Assembly: GCF_036324505.1 (NCBI RefSeq)
Contig: NC_086350.1
Span: 19,215,032-19,279,031 of the forward strand
Direction of reading: 5' to 3'
Source: Eleginops maclovinus
Lineage: Eukaryota; Chordata; Actinopteri; Perciformes; Eleginopidae
Length of the DNA stretch: 64,000 bases
Both the position numbers and the translations under genes were made by a program. Positions 41,401 through 54,398 of this stretch are shown here, piece after piece; position 1 is the stretch's first letter, and each line of letters starts with the position of its first letter. The notes below the pieces were generated by a model, which was not told the DNA's origin, searched no databases, and was given only the letters and a program-made list of their open reading frames with translations.

Positions 41401-44400
41401 TCCTGTAAATGAATGAAACAAATGACAAGACATGGGTGCTGCTTTGTTGGGTTGTTATTAAGAGAACTATGCCCCTTTCACACTAGCGATAAGATTCTGA
41501 AATCATCTTAACCTTACCTTAGGAGCTATTTGTGAGAATGCAAATTTCAGAATAATTTAGAACAGCCATAAAACAGATCCTGACAGCTCCTTTGTAGTAA
41601 GTGTAATGATAGAGCCAATGTGTGAATTGCGCCGGTGATTGTCCGGAGAGGTAGTAAGCAAATGGGCCTGTTCATGACAACGCCCTTGTTGTGAAACCGG
41701 AAGAAAACAAAAGGTGAAGAGGAAGGGTTATCTACTAAGACGCCAAGAACAATGTCTGACTAAAGCCACAACAAGATTTTGGAGCCTCTTTCTGTAAAGG
41801 CAGACCCTTAATGTATCCCAATGTAACCCTTCCTGCATTCTCTACAATATACCTAAACCAAATGCAGTATTTCCAATAAGTGACCTGATTCTCTGGATAT
41901 TGCTAGAAATGTTTGACTCTCTTTAGCGTCCTGTGATTAACCTTAATCCCTGCTCCATGACTTTCTCTTGAATTTCTGGAGAAAATACAGGGACACCTCA
42001 CCTCAGTTTTACCCCATTTGTTCTCCCTTTAGACAATAATGATATGTTCTTCCTCTCTAACACCTTCCGTCCCTAACACATTTATGTTCCTTTCCTTCCA
42101 TGCCATAGATATCTCCCCTCCATTTGTCTCTCACCTGTATCAACCTCCACCTTTGCATTTTCCCCTTCTCCCTATAGCCCCATGCACGCGGTGCTTCCCA
42201 TTTCTGTTTGCCGCTTTCTGCTTTCTAATTCTGAGCTAGAAAACCTTCACTGGTGTTCAGCTCGGCGTGTTTGGCTGGCAGAGGCAGTAACAATGAGGTC
42301 ACTGCATTTAAGACGGATGGCTATAATCTGGTTTGTGGCCCAGCCATCTGCTGTAGTCAGCTGCTTGCTAACTGCAGGGCCTGTCTTTATTATACCACGG
42401 CCTCTACATGGCATTTAATCAGAGAGCTTAACACTACTGGGCTTTAGAGGCAAAGAGGGGGTACCTACACATACCTGGAGGAAAGACTGCCGGGGTGAAG
42501 GAGAAGAGAGCGAAATACTCCATTAAGAAGAAAGAGCAGAAGCTCTTAAATCGGATTAAACTGGTGGAAATGCAGAAATACGGAGGGGAAGAGGGTGTGA
42601 ATAAATGAAAGATGTGAAAAAATGTGTTCCACAGGCAAACCCAGATACTATATGTTCCTTTCTTTCCCACATCTTGTCGACAGCTTGTCACCCGGAAGGA
42701 TCAAAGTTTGCAGAGGCGTCACTCATCATTTAAAGATGACCTATTTGAAAGACTAAAATATCTGTTTTACGTGCCAAAACACATTCAAAAGCTGCCAACT
42801 ACTTTGTGTCTTCCAGACTTGTTAATAAATGCCTTGTGATTAGAAGATCAAACAAGAGTGAATTAGTGATTCCTCTGATCACAGCCTGTAGCATAGGATG
42901 AGGAGAGCCTCACACAGCATACTATATCTCACCCGGGAGATGCGAGTCAAGAGGAGGGGGGAAAAAAAACAAGGTAATGTCTGAAGGCCATGTGTGACGG
43001 ACACAGACTGTCCTTCAACCAATCTTGACATTCCTGAAATATAATGCAGTCTGAAAAATACTGACACACAATTTCCTGAAATTTGCAGGAAGTCTTATTC
43101 GGAGACAGTGTCAAAAAGCAGTCTCCCAATAACATACACAGTAATTTGCTTCAACTACTTTTTTTTTCAATGACATTTGAAGACCAATAAAGGGAAATAT
43201 ATTGGGATTGAGATGGTGGTTTCACATCCCATTAAATCTAAGCCAGGATAAACACTGTCATTTGGCAACATGGGGGAAACATAAAATATGGTTGCAATTC
43301 ACTAGTGTGAATGAGGCAGTTCTACCCGACTAATGCCCTTTCCCGTACTAATGTAGACTCATTTGATTTGACATACTTGGCTATCTTTTCCCAACTTCAC
43401 AGGCAATTGAAAACCGCTGCAGTGAAGTCAAGGGTGTCTCTATTTAAATTCCACATCAGGGTCTGGAGTTTATTTTTCATTTGTTTCAAAGTTAAGCCCG
43501 TAATATTTTGGAGATAAGGCAACAGACATATTTACTCCTGACATGATTTGCCTCTGAGACCTGATCTAAATCTGAGAATGGATTGGCTGCTAAATGTATT
43601 CCTTTATCTGACTGAGAGAGTAAGTTTGAGCAATAACCTCAGAGCAAATGAGCGGGAATTAGCTCGCACCCCACGGGCCGGGCGGCATCAAGATAATGTA
43701 AATAGACGGATCTATCTACGACGTGTCCTTGAAAACAGAAAGAGTACTTGAGTGCTATCCCCGCACAAGACCCTTGTCATGTTACGATTTAAACATTTGT
43801 CTGTTTGACGACATATGGAGAAGAATTTGTTTGTTCAAAGTCTCTACAGCTTCACATGTCGTCATCTGTTTTAACCACACAGGCACACACCTGACTCAAG
43901 CCCATGTTGGGGTCATGGGAAATGTGCTTGGGGCCAATTACAGGGAGCCAACTGGTAGGGATTTGGCTGCATTTTATGGCCTAACCTTTGACTGCAGGGT
44001 TAATGGCTGAGTGAAGATATTCAGACTCCTGCATGAGAAACAACCACAGAAAACAGAGTGAACCGAGATACCCGGAAGCAACTGGAGAAAGATGTGTTTA
44101 TCACACTAACACCTTACATTACTTTGTGTAGTTGTGTGTGTGTTCGCTTGAAGACATGACTGTACCCCTGACAGCTGAGACATTGCATGTACATGTAGCG
44201 ATATGCTGGTATGTATAAAGAATATGCTACAGAGTGACGAGCAACCATAACATACACTAGCTTTAACATCCAGAACATGGTAAACCAAATGAACTTACCT
44301 TATCTGAGTACACAAAGAACAGGATGAGCAATATCAGCTCTGCCAGGAGGATTATCAGCAGGACAATGAAGAACTGTCAGAGAGAGAGAGGGGGGCTTGA

Positions 44401-47155
44401 TTAAAAAAATGCTTTGGCAGTAGTGTTGATCAACCTGGTAATACTGATTAAAACATGTTGAATATATATATCCGATATAGGCTCTGTGAGACAGGATTTG
44501 AAGTTCACACGCATTTTTCGATAGTCTCTGCTTGTGTGATAGATTGCGCTTTTTATTGATACTCTAGCTTCAAATGAAGTCAATTCAGGGTAAAGGCAGT
44601 TCTAAAAAATGCATAATGCTCTCTCAAGAGTGAGAAAAACACTCATGTATGGTTAACATGACACTATGTTAGCGTAGTTTAGCTAGCTAGTTTGACTTAG
44701 TCCACGTTAAAAATGATGGGCCTATCAGAACAGCTAAGTTTCACTAATTAACACTATATATCTTGTCTGCTAAATATATGCAGAGTGTAATAAAGAGACG
44801 TAATTTTGAGGATTAATTTGCTAGACTTGAGTCTCTGTTGGTTGCGTGATAATCTAACTGACAATAAAACTCCAGGTTATCTTCACCCTGCCAACAAATA
44901 GCCTTCCACTTAAACAAACAAGATGCAATGTTTTAATAAGTGAGCCCCTGGGGTGCTCCAGCTCTGGTGTTTGTGGTCAACTAATCTAACTGACTGGCAG
45001 CGGCAAGAAAGAAAATGAGCATGTTTTCAATATGTCAAACTATTTCTTTAAGGGTACAGCAAGTTTTCAGCTAGTGTGCAGGGAATGTGTGATCTTAAAA
45101 CAAAGCATTTAAAACAAGATAATGAAAGACAGAAAATAGAGATTAAGAAAGAGGTGGGAGGAAAAAAGAGAATCTACTGTAAATGCTGGAGGAAATGTGA
45201 ACGTGTGAGACGAGGGAAAGAAGGTTTAATAAACCCCCTGATGATTTTTTCCCCAACACAGCCTTGCATCTCATCTATTGTCCCTACTTGACTCCACTTC
45301 AGCTCAATATTTACAAAGCTCTTCTACACAGCATGCGATGAGGCTGTGCACAAACTCAGATTCTGGAACACCCAACTTATTCCAAACCCATTTAGAAAGA
45401 AGCGCGTAGACTATTATTTGTGTCGAGGCCCAAATGAACAACAGTTTGTTGTTAGTCGACTATCTGGGTTGCCAGTTCAGCGAATTGCTTCCTGTTGTCC
45501 CTTCACAGTTGGTCTGTCACATTTTACTGGCGCTGAAAGTTACAGGGACAGCTTTTGTTCACTAAATTGATGGTGCTTTGATGGCATCAAGTGAGAATGT
45601 GTGTGTATTTATTCACAGCTTTGTGTTAGTGTATGTTCAAATTTGCTACCATTCACACTTTTGAGGTTTTAGAGAGCTTCAGCCGGATATATCAGTGTTC
45701 TCTCTCCTACTTTTTTTATCGTTCAAATTTGTATCAGTAAACAGTTTTTGGCAGCGAAAAAGAGAGACTTAAAATGTACCGCAAAGGATGTCTAGCCTTT
45801 GAATATTGCTAATCCAGAGAGAGTTGTCTGCAGAGTATCTTCAGAGATAATGTGTCAAGGTAAATGCTCAGATGTGTTTGCTGCGGGAGATCTAAACCGA
45901 CTCTGATGTTTCTGCATCCTGCACTCCCCCAACACACAAACCCAAGGGTGTTCTGAGCGGGACAGATGGACTGGGGGGGAAAAAAACAACAATGACTTGC
46001 AAACACCTTTGCATTAAGGAGTTATCGATGGTAAATGTGAAAAGCTGCCACACAGATGTGGAAAGAGACTTAATGAGAAACATTTCTTTTGTAATCTTTA
46101 CTTCACGTCGCCCCCCCCCCCCGTACTCCGCTCTCTTCCTCTCGCTGCTTCACACCTGTTAGGCAGGTGGAGAAGCCATGTCGAACACTCAGGATTTGGT
46201 GGAGCTTTTGACTGATGCCGGAGCTTCAAGGGATTGAGCCGTTGTGATGTTAAGTACCCAGAGCCCCAACTCCACTTCTCATAAAAGTTTCCTTTTTGCT
46301 CTTTTTCGCAGTGCTAACTTCATTCTATTGGTTGAACTTTTGTAATTAACTTGCTCCAGATAAACACCAGTACAACTTGTGACAAAAGTGCAACGTTGAG
46401 ACAGAGGAGTTTTTGTAAGGAATAATAGAACATCCCCAATATTGAGCACACACATATCAAGACCTTTCAGCGCGCTTTGTACATTTGGTAATTCAACCTT
46501 TTTGGTGACACAAAAGGCCTCTTGAGTGACATCTCTTTCTCTGGTATGTGTCCAGAGTCATTGGAATGACACAAATGCGTTGGTGTTCATTTGCAGAAAG
46601 GGGGATTTGCACTGCTCAGTTTTTCTGCTTTAATTTTCCTTTGAGAGCCCCTGAGGTTTGACACAATGCAGACTGAACCCGTCCTGTCAGTCGCCTACCT
46701 ACGCCGGAAGACAAACACAGATACACCGCCAAGTTCTCGCTGGCCTGTGACCAGTGTGTGTGGGTGTGTAGACACATATGTGAGAGGCTGTCTCCACAAG
46801 ACATTTCCGTCAATATTTGCATAGGGGAATGTGAAAATATTCAAAGGAGGAGAGAAACAGTGAGAGAGGAGTTGCAGAGTGTGAATTTATTTATGCGAAG
46901 ACTGCTGTCTGTGTGTGTCTCACTTATAATGGGACATTGCGTCGGTATGTAAATTGAACTCACGCTCAGAAGCAGGCACTTGTTCTCCTTGATGGCACCC
47001 AGGCAACCGAGGAAGCCCGTTACCATGACGATGGCGCCGATGGCGATGACCATATTGGCAGCGGACAGTGAGGGGAATGAGGGCGAGAAGGTGGCGAAGC
47101 TGCCCTGCGACACAGAGAGCCAGATGCCCACGCCGAGCAGCCCACAGCCGCATAA
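31163..47155 (-). CDS. tspan9: Tetraspanin-9, six of seven coding exons (first exon outside)
   Basis: Four-pass membrane organiser of tetraspanin microdomains. Exons in transcript order: 47155-46964, 44373-44299, 36920-36819, 36525-36394, 34987-34904 and 31234-31163, every junction phase 0, encoding 218 residues. The human protein has 239, leaving exactly 21 codons for a missing first exon. Exon 2 is almost identical to the mammalian protein (GLLGVGIWLSVSQG, FATFSPSFPSLSAANMVIAI, FLGCLGAIKENKCLLLS) and the C-terminus LLGMAFSMTLFHHIHRTGKK YDA is diagnostic. The large loop has six cysteines (147, 148, 169, 170, 177, 190 in full-length numbering) in CCG, PDRCC, NCG and GC, and one sequon at N180. 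The loop is more diverged than the membrane parts, as is usual. Teleosts have tspan9a and tspan9b; which this is was not determined. It lies in the same orientation as tspan33, 8.4 kb away. Confidence 0.95.
31731..31800. repeat. Near-perfect long inverted repeat (hairpin)
   Basis: Left arm 31735-31763 and right arm 31767-31795 pair over 29 bases with one mismatch and a 3-base CCA gap. GACT (31731-31734) pairs AGTC (31797-31800) past a one-base bulge. The arms include GAATCAGCAGCTTTC and GAAAGCTGCTGATTC. The loop is too small for an ordinary animal microRNA precursor. Confidence 0.9.
32351..32419. repeat. (GT)n microsatellite with AT interruptions
   Basis: GT array broken by three TATG steps, in tspan9 intron 6. 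Confidence 0.95.
34904..34987 (-). CDS. tspan9: tspan9 coding exon 6
   Basis: Residues 189-216: GCFEKVEEWLDDNKHLLGTI then GMVILVVQ, the last loop cysteine and first half of TM4. Acceptor atttcag, donor CAG|gtagtt. Confidence 0.95.
34988..36393 (-). other. tspan9: tspan9 intron 5
   Basis: 1.4-kb intron with an L2-type LINE tail at about 35060-35113. A T/G-rich stretch at 35920-36120 holds repeated TTTGTGGTTGTTT / TTTGTAGTCATTTTG phrases, probably an old simple repeat. Confidence 0.75.
35060..35113 (+). repeat. 3' tail of an L2-type LINE
   Basis: TCAATTTCCCTCGGGATAAA followed by TAAAGC and three CTTGAAT units. The TTTCCCTCGGGAT-AATAAAG ending plus short tandem repeat is the typical 3' terminus of fish L2/Maui-like LINEs and of SINEs that borrow it. 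Only some 55 bp remain. Confidence 0.65.
36394..36525 (-). CDS. tspan9: tspan9 coding exon 5
   Basis: Residues 145-188: WKCCGVIAYSDWHEALKEKV then VPDRCCQEHYQNCGQNSTNM and FWNR. It carries five of six loop cysteines and the N180 sequon. Acceptor ttcacag, donor AGG|gtgagt. Confidence 0.95.
36819..36920 (-). CDS. tspan9: tspan9 coding exon 4
   Basis: Residues 111-144 of the large loop: VSENAKQDLKDGLALYNSEN then NIGLRNAWNIIQAE. Acceptor ccccag, donor GAG|gtaagc. Confidence 0.95.
36921..44298 (-). other. tspan9: tspan9 intron 3
   Basis: 7.4 kb of A/T-rich unique sequence. A segment at 43880-44080 faintly resembles a decayed SINE on the minus strand (CCGGGTATCTCGGTTCACTC) but was not called. No exon or RNA gene was recognised. 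Confidence 0.7.
44299..44373 (-). CDS. tspan9: tspan9 coding exon 3
   Basis: Residues 86-110: TM3, FFIVLLIILLAELILLILFF, then VYSDK. Acceptor ctgacag, donor AAG|gtaagt. Confidence 0.95.
44374..46963 (-). other. tspan9: tspan9 intron 2
   Basis: 2.6 kb without a recognised gene. It contains a C12 run at 46111-46122 and a short GA run just beyond the exon 3 acceptor (44379-44390). Confidence 0.75.
46964..47155 (-). CDS. tspan9: tspan9 coding exon 2
   Basis: Residues 22-85: end of TM1 (LCGCGLLGVGIWLSV), small loop (SQGSFATFSPSFPSLSAAN), TM2 (MVIAIGAIVMVTGFLGCLGA) and the KENKCLLLS inner loop. Acceptor ccttgcag, donor AGC|gtgagt. GC-rich compared with its surroundings. Confidence 0.96.
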
Positions 47156-49038
<1,883 letters not shown>

Positions 49039-49139
49039 CTGTGTCACATTGCAGGCAAACTAAGTGACTTAATGGCACATTACAAGTCCACCAACCCCAA
49101 AAGTGTTTCTCAGAGATGTCAGGGGAGAATGTGGAAGGG

Positions 49140-50103
49140 AAACATTGGGGTTTTAAATGCAGGCCTGACTAGCTGCTGAGAGATGCATCAGGTCTAATGA
49201 GTCCTTTAGGATCTGTAGGTACATAAACTGAGATGAGAGCAACCCCAGCTCCAGTGTCAGGAGAGTGCAGTGATATTCTAAATAACCTGTGACCTTGGTG
49301 TAGGCTGACCTCCATCAGGGACATTGTTTCAATAGTTGTTCCTCAGGGATTATGTTCTCCCTCAAATTAAAATTGTTAACATTTTTTTTTTTTTTTAAGT
49401 ATAAATTCCGCTACAGTCAAAACACGTTTCAAGCACTGCACAAGGAGAAATATGCATTAACCTAAAGGTAGCCAGCTTGACCACTTTGGTGTATTATGAG
49501 GCAAAGAATGCCAGTTATGTTAATCAACTTTAGAATTAACATAATATCAACTTTGACTTAGCATTGAACTTAGCTGCAAGGAGTTTGAAATGCCAAGTCC
49601 ATTGGCTGTGATTTGCCCGCTGAGAACATCTTCATGATATTCAACACTTACTCATTTAATAAACAAACAAAACGAAATTCATGAAATGTGTCTTTCTTTT
49701 AATTTAATATTTACATTTTCTGGTAGGTCTTAGTTTGCATTATTCGTAGGTTATTGTTAAGCTGCTGAGTTTTGCATCCCTGCCCACATGCACACAGAGA
49801 ACCAAACGTACACATTTCTATAGTGATACTTATATTCTTTAAGTATACCACCCTAGACATTCCTATTTTTTTCTATCAAACCTTACCTATACAGCAGCAT
49901 ACTCAGGCAAATGATTGATACACATGCTCTCCTGAAGGCAATGCGATGACAAGATGCAATTAAAAGTGAGGGGACAGAGGGAAAAATAATCAAGGCTGCA
50001 TGTGCATAGATGACTCAGGGTATATAAAAGCCCCTATTTGAGGGTGCTCAAACTCTAGCATTCATAGACTATGCTGCGGGTGTGAGCTTGTGAAAGATTG
50101 AAG
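49140..50103 (+). repeat. Direct duplication of 964 bp, copy 2
   Basis: Offset 1,065 bp from copy 1, separated from it by 101 unique bases (49039-49139). Differences include GAGTTGAG/GAGATGAG, GATTCGCCC/GATTTGCCC and GGGTAGATA/GGGTATATA. Similarity stops abruptly after GATTGAAG. Confidence 0.95.
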
Positions 50104-50773
50104 TAGGCGGCCCTGACAAACAAAGTCTGAGTGCTGCTGTCAAGGTCGTTGGCGAGGTGGGCAGCAAATAAGCCCGCCCTGAAGACCCTGAGAGAAGGGT
50201 TGTTGAGTCGCATATATATGACAGTAAAGGCACAGTGGATTGCTCACCCACAATGTAAGAGTGGTCTGACCACTCGTGAGAGAGGGAGAGAAAGAGAGGA
50301 CCAATAGAGTTGTACGACATTCAATCATCTATAGTCTAAATAATTCAGAGGCAACTGTATTCGCTGGGAGGCACCCGACGGCCCTTTTGTGCAACCCTAA
50401 TTAAAAAAAGGAGAGTGAATATGTCAATTGAAAAAGCTGGTAAAGGTCATGTCCCTAAAGTGCAGCTAATATACAGAAGGCCAGATTATGTAGAGTGTGA
50501 GGAATGGTTTCTAGGAAGCAGGGGAGGACTATAGCAATAGTTTAAGAGGCCAGATAGGGTAGGACTTAATGCTCGCGAGGGGAACACAAGGAGGTTTAAG
50601 AGTCCAGGTGGGGAGGCATACAGCCCTTTCGGTTAATTGTGTTTAATGCCCAGTAAAGGGAGCTTGTCCAAGTGTGTCGTTCTCTTAAGTGACCTTGAAA
50701 CCCCACAGCCCCCATTCAATCTGTCTGATCTGAGGTGACGAGCAGTAATCTCTGCCCTGCTTCTACTATCACT

Positions 50774-50793
50774 ACAACAACAACAACAACAAC
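50774..50793. repeat. (CAA)n microsatellite
   Basis: Six to seven CAA units. Confidence 0.9.
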
Positions 50794-53295
50794 ATCAGAC
50801 CTTTGTGATGGGACCACAGAAAATACCTCCAGTATAAGCTCTTATCTCTTTCATTGTCTGACCTTGGATCGTGCGACTTGAGCTTGACCCCTAGCTTTTA
50901 CGCTGAGCTTCTTATCTACTTTTAATTGTGGGGCCGCCATGTTTTGATATCCCATCTGCGGGGGAAGGATCAAGGAATCCCCAAATAGCAGCGAGGCTTG
51001 TAAACAGTCACGGAGAAGGCTTACTATTAAAACAGTCATTGCTAATACATCAATCACACATGTAAGGTACATGCTGCAGGGGTGTGATTAACTGAGTGGG
51101 CGGAAAGAGTGTGGCCTATGACTAAATTTTAAAGGGACATGGATATACAAAAATTACAGTTTATGCAATCATGTTTCAATTCACTGGTGGGGTGAACAAT
51201 GTGACGCAAGGCAATGCACAAACTGATGCAATTACTTTTCTGATCCGACACCAGCGCTCATACTCAGTAGAAGATCTGCTAGTCACTCCCATCCCCAAGT
51301 CCTACTAACCTTGCTGCTACTTACATAACATTATTTGTTGTCAATGCAACTTGACCCAGTGTAATTCTACACGGCAATTAAAAATAAATCTGTGCAGCTT
51401 GCACGGTTGCTCTGGGCTATTACTCAGCTTTTAAAATCCATGTACAGTATGCAACTTTGCAGAGCAGAGACCTATCATTAAACAACTGAGGTTGACACAT
51501 GACAGGTAGCAAGGTTCATTTCAATCCCAATTTCAAACAGGCTTTCAGTGAGGGTACATTTTCTGCTTTAGAATTTCAAATATGTATTCTTGGAAAAAGC
51601 TGGCTGTTTTATCTGGTTGAATTCCCCATGCATTCATGAGGCGCAGAGATGTTTGAGGATGATAGGAACATATCTTTCAGCCGTGATAATGAAACACTAT
51701 TTGCAGTGTGGAACACAGAACTTGCCGACTAAACTCTGAATTGAGTTTAAAAAGTGTACAGCACCTCAGACAGAAGGGAGGTAAGATAGGTCTGTGCAAA
51801 TCTGTTTGAAACAGCTTTGCATTTTCAATGAAAATAAATAAGAAAAAACTGCGAGACTGTCTGACCTTCTCGTGGGCGTTAAAATATTTTGAGAGCACGT
51901 CCAGCACAGGACAAATTGAGTCCAGTTTTCTGAATGTGAACTGTGGAGAAAGCGACTAAAGGAGACAGAATGTAAGGAAGATAGAAAAGCAACATTGACC
52001 TTCTGGTGAAGGAAATTGAAAGACATGAGGTGAGACTCTATTCCCTGCTGTTTGTGGCCCTTTAAGAAGCTCAGGGTGAAAATAATTGGAATAATACAGG
52101 AAAAAGGTGAATTGGGTCAAACCATGAGACGTTCCAAAGAGGGATAGAAAGTATGAAGACCAGAAAGATTGGATGCACATGTGAGACGTGTGCAGGAGAA
52201 AGAGGGTTTGGGTTAAGAGGGGGAGATGAAGGCTGAAATCGAGGCTGACCCTTTATCCGAATGGCTGGCTCCGAGAATTATCAGTTGCTGCGGTAACTGG
52301 CTCAGTGACACGGAGCCTCTCGACATGGGACCCCTCTTCAATCTCCCCCAGAGGAAGGGGGCCTGAGAGCGGGGTGTGCAGTGTGTGTGTGTGTATGTGG
52401 GACTTGATGATATTGACCTTCACACCCTGAACACTCGGAGAGGTCACAGTCCTGTCATGAAGAATGACAGCTTTTGTCAAATTACTGCTGCGGCTGCTCT
52501 CATCCCAAGAGCTCAATGGTCCTGTGAATGAGTTTGTAAAGTTTGATAGAGTGAGTGACTGATGTGTGTTAGGCAGGGAGAGCAGTGGGAGCCCATGTGT
52601 GTTGTAGTCTCTTTCTTCAGTTAATTGAACAACCTGGTGGCGGGTGCATTTTAAAAGCATGTTTTCTTTCAAATGTACACCATTTATCCTAGCCACAAAA
52701 TGTAAAACAGGAAATGACTGTTACAACACCTATGGTCCTTGAAACAAACATTTGTGACCACTGATTTGGTCATGAAAGCAACAAATTCTAAGCATAAAAT
52801 AATGATAATTGATCCAAATCATTCAACATTTTGCAAAAAATTAATGATTTGCACAAAGTACATCCTGCAAAAAACATAAAGTTCTGCTCTCATCGACGCA
52901 TGAATCACTCGGAAACGTTGACTGAAATGCCAGCTGTAACATAGATCAGAGAGGAGATGAATAAAAGTTGTAAGTAGAATGTAAGAGCCAATTAAGCACA
53001 CAGTCATATTTGGGGAAAATGTTTATGTTGGCTTGACATATTACATGGTGCTAAATTTCATTTATACTATTATTTTTGTATAGTTTCGTATATAGTGATA
53101 TAGGTGGATTATGCTAAGGTTATGTTTCTGTTTACTACTTTTTGATGTAAAATGCTAGGTTTCCTATTTCCAACATGGTACTAGGGCCTTGAACGCAGCT
53201 TTCAGGACATATGGGAAAAAAGAGTTTTAGGGGCTATGCTAGGCTAGTTGGATGCTGGAAGTCTGCAAGATAGGATCACAACAAGTTTTTGAGCG

Positions 53296-53356
53296 TGTTT
53301 ACTGTTACGTGTTTACTGTTACGTGTTTACTGTTACGTGTTTACTGTTACGTGTTA
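53296..53356. repeat. 14-bp minisatellite, 4.4 copies
   Basis: TGTTTACTGTTACG repeated four times without change, then TGTTA. The unit contains TGTTTAC, a forkhead-type core. Confidence 0.95.
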
Positions 53357-54368
53357 TATCAAACTTCAAGTCGGTATTGGACTGAACAAGATGTATTTGT
53401 GGATGAAAATCACCTGCGGTGACGCTGTATTTTATTTTGAATAAACCCTCGTTCCAAGTTTACCTGCCTCCCGTGACTACATTGGGTCTTCACAAAAGGT
53501 TTGGAATTAATTGGAACACGAGTCAGAACCAAGATACATTGCAGACTAAGTGGCCTAGGAACTTTGGACAATATTAAAACGGCCACTACATAGAGGTTGT
53601 AAAATGTTTATTACTTCAACATGTCTGGCATGTGGACCCCCCTGTTTCCCAATATTGGAAACACTTGTGTATTAAATAACATGTTTTCACATTTTTGTTG
53701 AATACATAATCAAAGAAACTCTTTTTTCAGTATTTGTTCAAATGATTTATGTAATGACAACTGTGTTATACTGCATGAGAATAACAAGGCCAAAGAAAAT
53801 AATATGAAACACGAGAGATCCACACCCTGAAACTGGCTGGGTTTTAAAGGGTTGAAGCTGAGAGTAAATGATAAGGTGACACAGAAGCTTTCTTTACACA
53901 GACATAATATCTTCTATATAAATCTGCTGTGCCATACTGGAAACTAACCTTTTGTTAAAGTAATTAGAAAGCACTTCTACTATTACGGCACAAAAGACCA
54001 TATATTGGGGAAAATGCCAAACATACTGCAGTACTTTAGGTTGGAGCCACTTTATCACTTTACGATACCCTCTGCCCTTTCCTGTTTCCGGGTCTTTTCT
54101 CTTTTTCTTTATTGGTAAAATCTTTTTATCTGTTGCACCACAGAGCATCTCCTGCTTTAGCCAGCATTGATTTTGCAGTCAAATGAAAACAGAGGACATC
54201 CACCTCCTCTGACAAAGAACATATTTTTTAATTTCTCACCAGGTGATCCCATGAAACTGTGATTCATGTGGCCATATAGCACTAAATAGCCCGCCCACTA
54301 TGAGATGGAAACGGAATAACAGAACAACAAACATATAAAGCTACCATAAACGTCAAAAATAAGGTGTA

Positions 54369-54398
54369 AAAAAGCCTGGAAGTGAAGCCAGGCTTTTT
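54369..54398. repeat. 11-bp perfect stem-loop
   Basis: AAAAAGCCTGG, an 8-base loop and CCAGGCTTTTT. It looks like a bacterial terminator, but that meaning does not apply in this genome. Confidence 0.9.

Noticed and set aside
43880..44080. Decayed SINE on the minus strand
   Set aside because: Loose resemblance to a fish SINE body (CCGGGTATCTCGG...) without definable ends.
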